Part shown: positions 5,843 through 11,520 of the stretch, one piece after another
Position numbering within the stretch: position 1 is the stretch's first letter
Layout of the letters: the number at the start of each line of letters is the position of its first letter
Source: CBW1002 sp046081905
GTDB lineage: Bacteria > Cyanobacteriota > Cyanobacteriia > PCC-6307 > Cyanobiaceae
DNA: 11,520 bases
NCBI GenBank assembly: GCA_046081905.1
Contig: JBJTWS010000006.1
Location: 1-11,520 of the forward strand
Reading direction: 5' to 3'
The notes under the pieces: generated by a model
What the model was told of the DNA's origin: nothing
Database searches by the model: none
Seen by the model: the letters and a program-made list of their open reading frames with translations, nothing else
Program-made: the position numbers and the translations under genes

Positions 5843-7486
5843 TCAGTGGATGAAGTCCTGGTGGACGTTCTGCATCAGCTTGCTGTTCTGGGAATAGTCG
5901 ATCGGGATGTCGATCAACACCGGCACCGGCTGGGCGAGGGCCTCCCGCAGGGCCGGCCCGAGCTGGTCCACGGCGGTAATCCGGATCCCCTGGCAGCCGA
6001 AGGCCTGGGCGAAGGCCGCCACGTCGACCTCACCCAGCTGCACCCCGGCGGTGCGGCCGTAGTGGGCCTGCTCCTGAAACGACACCATGTCGTAGGAGCG
6101 GCTGTTCCAGATCAGGTGCACGAACCGGCAGCCCAGGCGCCGGGCGGTTTCCAGCTCCGTGGCCGTGAACAGGAACCCCCCATCCCCGGAAACGGAGATC
6201 ACCGGCATGCCCGGGCGGCAGAGGTTGCAGGCGATCGCCCAGGGCAGGGCCACCCCCAGGGTCTGCTGGCCGTTGCTCACCAGCACCTGCCGCGCATGGG
6301 CGGCGGGGAAGTAGCGATTCATCCAGATGTAGTGGGAGCCCACATCCAGGGCCAGGGTGGTGTCGGGGGTCACCACCTGCTGGAGTTCATGGATCACCCG
6401 GAGGGGATGGATCGGCGTGCCCGTCAAGGAAGCGCCCTCGGCGGCGGTGGCGCGCAGCTCCTCTCGCAGCGCCGTGGCGCTGCTGCGAAAGCCCCCATCG
6501 ACCCGCACCTGCAGCAGGGGGGTGAGGGCCTCCAGGGTGGCCGCCAGATCCCCCACCAACTCCACCGCCGGCAGGAAGGCCTGGTCCTGGTCGGCGGGCT
6601 GCACGTCGATCGCCACAACCGGCCTGGGATTGCCGGTGTTCCAGAGGCAGGGATCGAATTCCACCGCATCGAAGCCCACCGTGATCACGCAATCGGCGGC
6701 ATCCAGCAGCTGGTTGGCGGGCTGGTTCACGAACAGGCCCACCCGGCCTTCGAACTGCTAGAAGGCCACCCAGGCACCCGCCCCCTGAAAGGTGGCGCCA
6801 TAGGGGAGAGCGGTCCGCTGGAGAAAGGCCTGCAGGCTGGGGGCCAGTCCGATCTGCGACGACTGCAGACCCAGCAGCACCATCGGCCTGCGGGCGGCGT
6901 TGATCAGGGCCGCGGCCCGCTCGATCGCCGCGGGGGCCGCCGCCCCCAGCAGCACCGGCTGCCCCCAGGCCGGCGAGAGGTCCACCGGACACTCCGCCAG
7001 CCCCACATCCTTCGGCAGCCCCAGAAAGGCCGCGCCGGGACGACCCGCTTCCGCCGCCCGCACGGCATTGCCGAACACCTCCGGCAGGTCGTGGACCGTG
7101 AGCGCGGAGCGGGAGAATTTGGTGACGGGCCTCATCACCTCCACCCCATCGAGGGACTGGTGGGTGTGCTTGAAACGGTCGTCGAGGGGAACCTCTCCCC
7201 CGATCGCCAGCACCGGGTCCCCCTCGGCCGTGGCCGTGGCCAGGCCGGTCACGAGATTGGTGACCCCGGGACCGGAGGTCACCGCGCAGACCCCCACCCG
7301 GCCGGTGAGACGGCCCATGGCCTGGGCCATGAAGGCGGCGTTCTGCTCATGCCGGCAGACCACCAGCTCGATCGGCGAATCCGCCAGGGCGATGAACAGG
7401 CTGTCGACCTTCGCGCCGGGGATGCCGAAGACATGGCTCACCCCATGCTGTTCCAGCATCCGTACCAGGACCTGGGCACCGTTCAT
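5843..7486 (-). pseudogene. alsS: Catabolic acetolactate synthase interrupted by one in-frame amber codon
   Basis: Joined across the stop, the product is about 547 residues, the normal size for thiamine-diphosphate-dependent catabolic acetolactate synthase, which condenses two pyruvates to 2-acetolactate. The N-terminal part has GVSHVFGIPGAKVDSLF, the cofactor-activating Glu47 in CRHEQNAAFMAQAMGRLTG, and KHTHQSLDGVEVMRPVTKF, characteristic of the catabolic rather than the IlvB type. The C-terminal part has the ThDP/Mg motif (VSGDGGFLFTATE ending in WNSRSYDM). A TAG at 6760-6758 (codon 243) lies between FQGAGAWVAF and QFEGRVGLFVNQ in the central domain, and the frame is the same on both sides. 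Everything else is intact, so this is a very recent mutation, a sequence error or a readthrough site. I place the start at the ATG at 7486; a GTG five codons upstream is the alternative. Confidence 0.85.
6758..6760 (-). other. In-frame amber (TAG) codon within alsS
   Basis: On the minus strand the codons read GTG GCC TTC TAG CAG TTC GAA GGC CGG GTG GGC CTG. The stop is a single-base change from a sense codon (for example CAG or TGG). Downstream, the nearest possible restart is a GTG at 6742, which would yield only the C-terminal 299 residues lacking the pyrimidine-binding domain. Confidence 0.9.
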
Positions 7487-7742
7487 GGCAGGGGAGGGCA
7501 CTACCTGAATCCTGACCAGACCCTGGGGAGCGGTCAACGCAGGTGAGCCGCGCCCTCGAACAGCACCACCCGAGGAGAGCACGTCCACCTGAAGATGCGC
7601 TCCTCAGGCACTGGAATCGACGGTTCGATCCATGGCTGTACCGGGCCCATGGCGGAGCTGAATCTCCTTCTGGGTGGGGGCATTCCGGCCAGGAGCAGGG
7701 TGAGCCTGGGGCAGATACGCTGCCGCAGCCGGCCCCAGATCC
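7487..7742. promoter_or_regulatory. Divergent intergenic region between alsS and the antiporter gene
   Basis: This 256-bp region must hold the leftward promoter for alsS-alsD-cupin and the rightward promoter for the antiporter. I find no strong -35/-10 pair on either strand. Near the antiporter start, CTGGGGC (7706-7712) and GCCCCAG (7732-7738) are complementary, with an alternative inner pairing GCAG (7711-7714) / CTGC (7720-7723). This structure would sit directly before the GTG start and could affect translation. Open frames crossing the region lack domain features. Confidence 0.4.
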
Positions 7743-9002
7743 GTGATCCAGAGCTATCTCGACTGTGCGGTGCTCACCGGCTTCGTGTGCCTGTACGCCC
7801 TGGTGTCGGCGCGGCTGCAGCGCACGCCGTTCTCGGCGGCGATGGTGTTTCTTCTGGCGGGGTGGCTGCTTAGCCCGGCCTGCCTCGGGGTGCTGCATCT
7901 GGCGGTGGACTCCGAGGGGCTGCGGGGAATCAGCGAGTTCAGCCTGGCCCTGATCCTGTTCACCGATGCGGCCCAGGCCGAACTGCCGGTGCTGCGCCGC
8001 AGCGCCCGGCTGCCGCTGCGGCTGCTGGGGCTGGGGCTGCCGCTCACCATCGTGGTGGGCGCCGTGGTGGCCCACCGGCTGTTCCCCTCCTGGCCCTTCG
8101 TGGAGGCGGCCCTGCTGGGGGTGGCCCTGGCCCCCACCGATGCGGCCCTCGGCCAGCCGGTGGTGACCAACCCCAACGTGCCCGCCTCGATCCGGGAGGA
8201 CCTCAGCGCCGAGAGCGGCCTCAACGACGGGATCTGCGTGCCCGCCCTGCTCTGCCTGCTCACCCTTGCCGAGCGTCCCACCATGCCGGAGGCCGGTGAT
8301 GGTCTGGGGCTGCTGGGGCAGTTCTTCCTGCAGCAGATCGGCGTGGGGGTGCTGGTGGGGGTCGCCCTCGCCAGCCTCGGCTGCTGGACCTGCGACCACT
8401 GCGCCCGCCGGGGCTGGATCGCCCCCGACTGGCGCCCCGTGCTGGCGGTGTCCCTGGCGGTGGCGGTGTTCACCCTGGCCCAGAGCCTCGGCGGCAGCGG
8501 CTTCATCGGCTGCTTCTGCGCCGGGCTCGTGATGGGCGGACTCACCCGGCAGGGCAAGGAGATCGAACTGATCGCCGCCGAAGGGGCCGGCGACGTGTTC
8601 TCCCTGGTCACCTGGATGGCCTTCGGCGCCGCGGTGCTCGGCCGCGCCCTGGCGGCCCTCACGCGGGCTTCGCTGGCCTACGCGGTGCTCAGCCTCACCC
8701 TGATCCGGATGATACCGGTGGCGCTCGCCACCGCCGGGCTCGGGTTGCCGCCCGCCACCACCCTGTTCGTGGGCTGGTTCGGCCCCCGCGGCCTGGCCAG
8801 CATCGTTTTCGCCGTGATGGTGCTCGATGCCGACGTGCCCCACGGACAGGAGATCGCCGATGCCATCACCCTCACCGTGGCCCTCAGCGTGGTGGCCCAT
8901 GGCCTCACCGCCGTACCCCTGGCCAAGCGTTTCGGCCGGGCTGTGGCCCAGCAGCGGGGCAGTGCCCCGGCCCTCAGCAGCAGCTCGACGCCGCCTCCCT
9001 GA
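7743..9002 (+). CDS. CPA1/NhaP-type cation:proton antiporter
   Basis: The 419-residue polytopic membrane protein has about 12 hydrophobic segments and the CPA1 signatures APTDAALGQ (Thr132-Asp133) and ESGLNDGIC (Glu157, Asn161-Asp162). These are the unwound-helix TD and ND motifs that form the ion site in NhaP antiporters. A conserved later segment, GWFGPRGLASIVFAVMVL, carries the 'GPRG' helix start typical of the family. It exchanges Na+ or K+ for H+ across the cytoplasmic membrane; selectivity cannot be read from sequence. No RCK/TrkA_N regulatory domain follows, and the C-terminus is a short Ser/Pro tail. The start is a GTG without a clear Shine-Dalgarno. It is divergent from the acetoin operon, and its 3' end overlaps the convergent arsM gene by 29 bp. 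Confidence 0.9.
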   Translation: MIQSYLDCAVLTGFVCLYALVSARLQRTPFSAAMVFLLAGWLLSPACLGVLHLAVDSEGLRGISEFSLALILFTDAAQAELPVLRRSARLPLRLLGLGLPLTIVVGAVVAHRLFPSWPFVEAALLGVALAPTDAALGQPVVTNPNVPASIREDLSAESGLNDGICVPALLCLLTLAERPTMPEAGDGLGLLGQFFLQQIGVGVLVGVALASLGCWTCDHCARRGWIAPDWRPVLAVSLAVAVFTLAQSLGGSGFIGCFCAGLVMGGLTRQGKEIELIAAEGAGDVFSLVTWMAFGAAVLGRALAALTRASLAYAVLSLTLIRMIPVALATAGLGLPPATTLFVGWFGPRGLASIVFAVMVLDADVPHGQEIADAITLTVALSVVAHGLTAVPLAKRFGRAVAQQRGSAPALSSSSTPPP

Positions 9003-10020
9003 GGGGCTCATCCACGAAGGGGCTGGTGGTGCCGCAGCCGGGGAAGAGCCCGTAGTGGCGCTCAAAGCTGCCGAGGAACTCGAAATGGGGCGCGAAACGG
9101 CTCTCGGCCAGCATGCGGAACGTGTTGCCGCAGACGGGGAACACCCGGCCCGTCTCGATCGCGTGGTGGCCGTCGAGATCGAAGCGGTGGGGATGGTCGG
9201 GGATGGTGCCGCGATAGAGCACGGCCTGGCCGTGGTCTTCGCAGGCGTCCTCAAGCGCGTCGATCGCGAACAGGCGATGGGTGGCGGAATGGAAGCGGGC
9301 CTCGCCCACCAGGGGCGTCAGGGCCGGATCGGTGATCGCCAGGGGCCGGTGGCTCACCAGCCGCGGATCCAGGAAGCCAGCGGAGCGGGCCAGGCGAAGG
9401 AAGTCGTTCCAGTAGAGCGCTCCACCCAGGCACTCGCCGTAGAGCACCGGATGGCGGCGCACCCCCTCCTCCAGCCGGCGATCGGCGTACACATCGGAGA
9501 AGTAGAACTCGCCGCCGCGGCGCAGCAGCCGCTGCACCCCCCGCAGCACCGCCGGCTTGTCCGTGGAGAGATTGAGCACGCAGTTGCTCACGATCACATC
9601 GAAGCTGCCGGCCTCCAGGGGCAGGAGCTCGAGCTGCTCGATCGTGCCCTCCAGGAAGCTCACATTCCCGTAGCCGAAATGCTCGGCGTGGTGCGCCTGG
9701 TGGACCCGGGCCACGGCCAGCTGCTCGGGGGTCATGTCCACCCCCACCACGGAGCCGGCGGGCCCCACCAGCTGGGAGAGCAGGTACACGTCCCGGCCCG
9801 ACCCACAGCCCAGATCCAGCACGCGGCAGCCCTCGAGCAGGGGCGGGCAGACCAGGCCGCAGCCGTAATAGCGGTTGGTGACCTCCGGGTGGAGGTTGCT
9901 CAGGAGGGGCCGCAACCAGGCGGGCACCTCCGAGGCATCGCAGCAGGCGGTGGTGCGCAGGTCGGCGGAGCTGCGCAGTTCCTGGCCGTAGTAGGCCTGA
10001 ACCGCTTCCTGGGTGGGCAT
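8974..10020 (-). CDS. arsM: ArsM-type arsenite S-adenosylmethionine methyltransferase
   Basis: The 348-residue enzyme transfers methyl groups from SAM to trivalent arsenic (EC 2.1.1.137). The SAM site is VLDLGCGSGRD (about residues 67-77), followed by VVGVDMTPEQL. Four cysteines fit the arsenic-binding set of the Cyanidioschyzon enzyme (C44, C72, C174, C224) by spacing: C26, C54 (YYGCGLV), C137 (SNCVLNLS) and C187 (YGECLGGAL), with intervals of 28 and 50 residues. SDVYADRRL also matches the family. Extra cysteines include C27, C58, FPVCGNT, FPGCGTT and a terminal SSCC, which could bind thiophilic metal(loid)s. The 89-codon gene upstream ends 18 bp before the start, so the two are likely cotranscribed. 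No arsR, arsB or arsC gene is visible in the window. Confidence 0.9.
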   Translation of the reverse strand: MPTQEAVQAYYGQELRSSADLRTTACCDASEVPAWLRPLLSNLHPEVTNRYYGCGLVCPPLLEGCRVLDLGCGSGRDVYLLSQLVGPAGSVVGVDMTPEQLAVARVHQAHHAEHFGYGNVSFLEGTIEQLELLPLEAGSFDVIVSNCVLNLSTDKPAVLRGVQRLLRRGGEFYFSDVYADRRLEEGVRRHPVLYGECLGGALYWNDFLRLARSAGFLDPRLVSHRPLAITDPALTPLVGEARFHSATHRLFAIDALEDACEDHGQAVLYRGTIPDHPHRFDLDGHHAIETGRVFPVCGNTFRMLAESRFAPHFEFLGSFERHYGLFPGCGTTSPFVDEPLREAASSCC

Positions 10021-10038
10021 GGGGCGGATGGCCTCGGC

Positions 10039-10308
10039 TCAGGAACGGGGCTTGATCAGCTGCAGCACCTGGGGGCCGGAGTGGCCGGCCCGGCGCTCGC
10101 AGTTGAGAAGTTCGAGCACGCAGCGGGCGGCGGCGGCCAGATCCCCCTGCTGCGCGGCCAGGCGCCCCTCGGCCTCGAGGCGGGCGATGCGGCGGCTGAG
10201 GGCGGCCCGCTCGTCAGCGGCGGAGGCTCCCGCCGGGGAGCGCAGGGAGGTCATCACCCCCCGGGGGGCCTGGTGGGATTTCACCTTGGCCTGCATGGAA
10301 GAAAGCAC
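10039..10308 (-). CDS. Small helical hypothetical protein upstream of arsM
   Basis: The frame opens at a GTG (10308) with an ATG four codons later (10296), giving 85-89 residues. The N-terminus is basic and probably flexible. The centre is a long amphipathic helix pair (ERAALSRRIARLEAEGRLAA and GDLAAAARCVLELLNCERRA) that resembles a TPR-like or short coiled-coil unit. The tail SGPQVLQLIKPRS is polar. It has two cysteines, one in AARCVLELL and one in LNCERR. No family is recognised. Its stop lies 18 bp before arsM, suggesting cotranscription, but whether it takes part in arsenic handling is unknown. Coding character (helical periodicity, absence of the Arg/Gly noise of shadow frames) supports it as a real gene. 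Confidence 0.55.
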   Translation of the reverse strand: MLSSMQAKVKSHQAPRGVMTSLRSPAGASAADERAALSRRIARLEAEGRLAAQQGDLAAAARCVLELLNCERRAGHSGPQVLQLIKPRS

Positions 10309-10709
10309 GGGATACAGGGAACCGCGAAGGTCCGATCAGGGGGGAGAGAGCGGCGGCTCAGCAGCAAAAACGCTGAAGGCAGAATTCCGCAAGGGAGAAC
10401 CTCCAGCAGGCCGATGCGACCATGTCGCACGCCCGGAAAGAGACTCTCGGGAAAAGAATCTCCACCGGGGCCAAGCCGTGGGCTTGGGACGTACGGAGAA
10501 GTTCGGCCCCAGGAAACTCGCCAGCAACGGATGAACGCTGCTGGAGCGATGTGGAGATTCAAACTTCTGCCTAGGACCTGAGCTTTAGCTCGCTCCCCAT
10601 CTATGGACGAATTGTAGTCACCGACCCGCTGACTTCGCCAGAGGTCGTGACAGAACCCTGCACCCGCGCCGTTTTCCTGCGGAATCCCATGGGATTCCCC
10701 TCCCCGGCA
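10309..10709. other. Intergenic region rich in inverted repeats, upstream of the arsM operon
   Basis: This 401-bp region carries no convincing gene. It holds several inverted repeats: TGCGAC-CAT-GTCGCA (10415-10429), CCAAGCC-GTG-GGCTTGG (10471-10487) nested inside GGGGCC (10467-10472) / GGCCCC (10505-10510), GAGCT-TT-AGCTC (10580-10591), a bulged pair GTCACCGACC (10617-10626) / GGTCGTGAC (10643-10651), and a perfect 18-bp palindrome at 10681-10698. The left half should contain the promoter of the minus-strand arsM operon; no clear -35/-10 pair stands out. The right half follows the 81-residue protein gene and may contain its transcription end. Confidence 0.5.
10681..10698. repeat. Perfect 18-bp palindrome
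   Basis: GGAATCCCATGGGATTCC equals its own reverse complement. It lies 11 bp beyond the stop codon of the minus-strand gene ending at 10710. Without a following T-run it is a weak terminator candidate, and the uninterrupted symmetry also fits a dimeric-protein operator. A second hairpin, CCCGGCA-TCAGG-TGCCGGG, lies at 10703-10721 over that stop codon. Confidence 0.5.
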
Positions 10710-10955
10710 TCAGGTGCCGGGTTCTTCGTTGTTGCCTCCCAGGGCAGAGATCTGCTCCCGCAGGGCCTCCGCCCGCATCGCATCTCCCTTGGTGAGGGCC
10801 ACCGCCAGGGCGAACTCCAGCTTCTCCAGCTGGTGATCGCGCTCGGAGGGCTGGGGCTGGCGGTGGGGCGCCGGTCCCCCGCCGGCCAGGCCCGGCGAGG
10901 AGGGGGAACGGCGCGGGGCCGGAAGGGGGGAACCGGAAAGGCTGGGGTAGGCCAT
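10710..10955 (-). CDS. Small cyanobacterial hypothetical with a UVR-like helix pair
   Basis: From the ATG at 10955 the product has 81 residues: a Pro/Ser-rich, probably disordered first half (SLSGSPLPAPRRSPSSPG) and a helical second half, HQLEKLEFALAVALTKGDAM then RAEALREQISALGG. That helix pair resembles UVR-type motifs (L-E-x-A-L-x-x-A-L-x-x-G-D-x-x-R-A-E-x-L-R-x-x-I), which mediate protein contacts in UvrB/UvrC and Clp partners. GGAAAGAAAG lies shortly upstream and may serve as ribosome-binding site. Longer starts exist, but their added residues look like noise and run back into the preceding gene. It begins 67 bp after the coiled-coil gene and may share its transcript. Function is unknown. 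Confidence 0.6.
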   Translation of the reverse strand: MAYPSLSGSPLPAPRRSPSSPGLAGGGPAPHRQPQPSERDHQLEKLEFALAVALTKGDAMRAEALREQISALGGNNEEPGT

Positions 10956-11022
10956 GGCTGGCTTTCTTTCCAGTTTGTCACTGATCCGCGGTCTTCGGGG
11001 AGCCTCGCCGCGGAACTGTGCT

Positions 11023-11343
11023 TCAGGCTGCCAGCACGTTGGCGGCATCGTCGTCTTCCTCCCCCTCCAGGTCCAGCGCGAAGCCCTCCATCGCAGGGGC
11101 GCCGCTGTCGCTCTCCTCCAGCACGGACACCTCCAGCAGCTGGCGGCAATCCTGCAAGAGCCGCTCCACGTTCTCGAGGCTGTGGAGTTCGGCCGGATCG
11201 GTGGTTTCCGTCCGGGAGAGTTGCCGCTCCAGCAGGGTGAGCCGCTGTTCGAGTTGGAGCAGCCGCTGCGAAAGCGTGTGAATCGTTTCCGCCAGCGTCT
11301 CGGTGTGGCGGGTGATGCGGAAGGAAACCGATTCGGGGGTCAT
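11023..11343 (-). CDS. Coiled-coil hypothetical protein with an acidic tail
   Basis: The 106-residue product begins MTPESVSFRITRHTETLAET and continues with a strong leucine-heptad coiled coil (IHTLSQRLLQLEQRLTLLER, about residues 21-43). After a short polar break comes a second helix (ENVERLLQDCRQLLEVSVLE), and an acidic tail (DLEGEEDDDA) precedes the C-terminal NVLAA. The layout of basic N-terminus, dimerising coil and acidic end is typical of small structural or regulatory proteins in picocyanobacteria. No enzymatic motif is present and I do not recognise a named family. The ATG at 11343 is well separated from the divergent gene starting at 11457, leaving 113 bp for both promoters. Function is unknown. 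Confidence 0.65.
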   Translation of the reverse strand: MTPESVSFRITRHTETLAETIHTLSQRLLQLEQRLTLLERQLSRTETTDPAELHSLENVERLLQDCRQLLEVSVLEESDSGAPAMEGFALDLEGEEDDDAANVLAA

Positions 11344-11456
11344 CGAACAAAGGCTGTGGGAGGCCGATCACAACACACCACCGCCCCGGGCTCAAGCCTC
11401 CCCTGCCCTCTCCACCAGCCTCCAGACTGTCGGACCACCCCTCAAGGTTCCGCCGC

Positions 11457-11520
11457 ATGGCGACCCCCTGGCACCTGCTGCTCTACCTGCTGGCAGGCAC
11501 GGCGGGGGGTCTGCTGGCCC
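11457..11520 (+). CDS. Start of a membrane protein (truncated by window edge)
   Basis: An ATG at 11457 opens a frame to the right edge with 21 codons visible: MATPWHLLLYLLAGTAGGLLA. This is a hydrophobic first membrane segment with a Gly-rich turn. The sequence resembles the beginning of TauE/SafE (TSUP) anion exporters, which start with a helix of the 'LL.G..AG.LAG' type, but 21 residues cannot establish this. It is divergent from the coiled-coil protein gene. Confidence 0.45.
   Translation, partial: MATPWHLLLYLLAGTAGGLLA

Noticed and set aside
4171..5853. Long plus-strand open frame (about 560 codons) opposite cupin and alsD
   Set aside because: It lies antisense to two genes with clear catalytic motifs, and its translation is Gly/His/Gln/Arg-rich without domains, as expected for mirror frames of GC-rich genes.
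6231..6238. GCGATCGC, the HIP1 palindrome of many cyanobacteria
   Set aside because: I noted only this one copy in about 11.5 kb, so there is no sign of HIP1 enrichment, and it lies within alsS coding sequence.
5738..7546. Plus-strand open frame of about 600 codons opposite alsS
   Set aside because: Antisense shadow of acetolactate synthase with biased, domain-free composition.
7347..9254. Minus-strand open frame of about 635 codons opposite the antiporter
   Set aside because: Antisense shadow of the CPA1 antiporter, rich in His/Gly/Gln/Glu, with no hydrophobic or catalytic pattern.
8827..10581. Plus-strand open frame of about 580 codons opposite arsM
   Set aside because: Antisense shadow of the methyltransferase; no recognisable motifs.
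1..11520. CRISPR array, insertion sequence or rRNA
   Set aside because: No regularly spaced repeats, terminal inverted repeats with a transposase gene, or conserved rRNA segments are visible.

Overview
The window looks like a piece of a high-GC picocyanobacterial chromosome (Cyanobium or Synechococcus type). This is inferred from the very GC-rich coding sequence and from several short proteins that resemble lineage-specific picocyanobacterial hypotheticals; no rRNA or photosystem gene is present to confirm it. No CRISPR array, transposase or integrase is visible.

Left part (1 to about 1750) looks like the end of an integrated element. Two leftward genes, a Siphovirus Gp157-like protein (running off the left edge) and a DUF2493/SLOG protein, lie behind an extended -10 promoter that abuts a LexA-like palindrome. 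About 630 bp further right is a 45-bp copy of the 3' half of a tRNA-Gly(CCC), from the anticodon loop to the discriminator base, with no matching 5' half. This is what tRNA-targeting integration leaves at the distal end of an element. The geometry puts the element to the left and older chromosome to the right. A 12-bp tandem repeat sits on the element side of this site, and a decayed coding remnant sits on the chromosome side.

Middle part (2279 to about 4235): a small one-helix membrane protein on the minus strand, then a rightward run of an exported LprI/DUF1311-like protein, an NTF2/SnoaL-like protein and a compact CDF-type cation transporter.

Central part (4168 to 7486, minus strand): an acetoin-forming operon in the order catabolic acetolactate synthase (alsS), acetolactate decarboxylase (alsD), two-domain ChrR-like cupin. 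alsS carries one in-frame amber codon in otherwise intact sequence. AlsD carries an N-terminal ribbon-helix-helix-like segment. Divergent to the operon is a CPA1/NhaP-type sodium(potassium)/proton antiporter. Acetoin formation diverts pyruvate from acids and the antiporter moves protons, so a pH or fermentation role for the pair is reasonable but inferred.

Right part (8974 to 11520): an ArsM-type arsenite methyltransferase with a small upstream partner gene, an intergenic stretch rich in inverted repeats, two small cyanobacterial-type hypothetical proteins on the minus strand, and the first codons of a rightward membrane protein.
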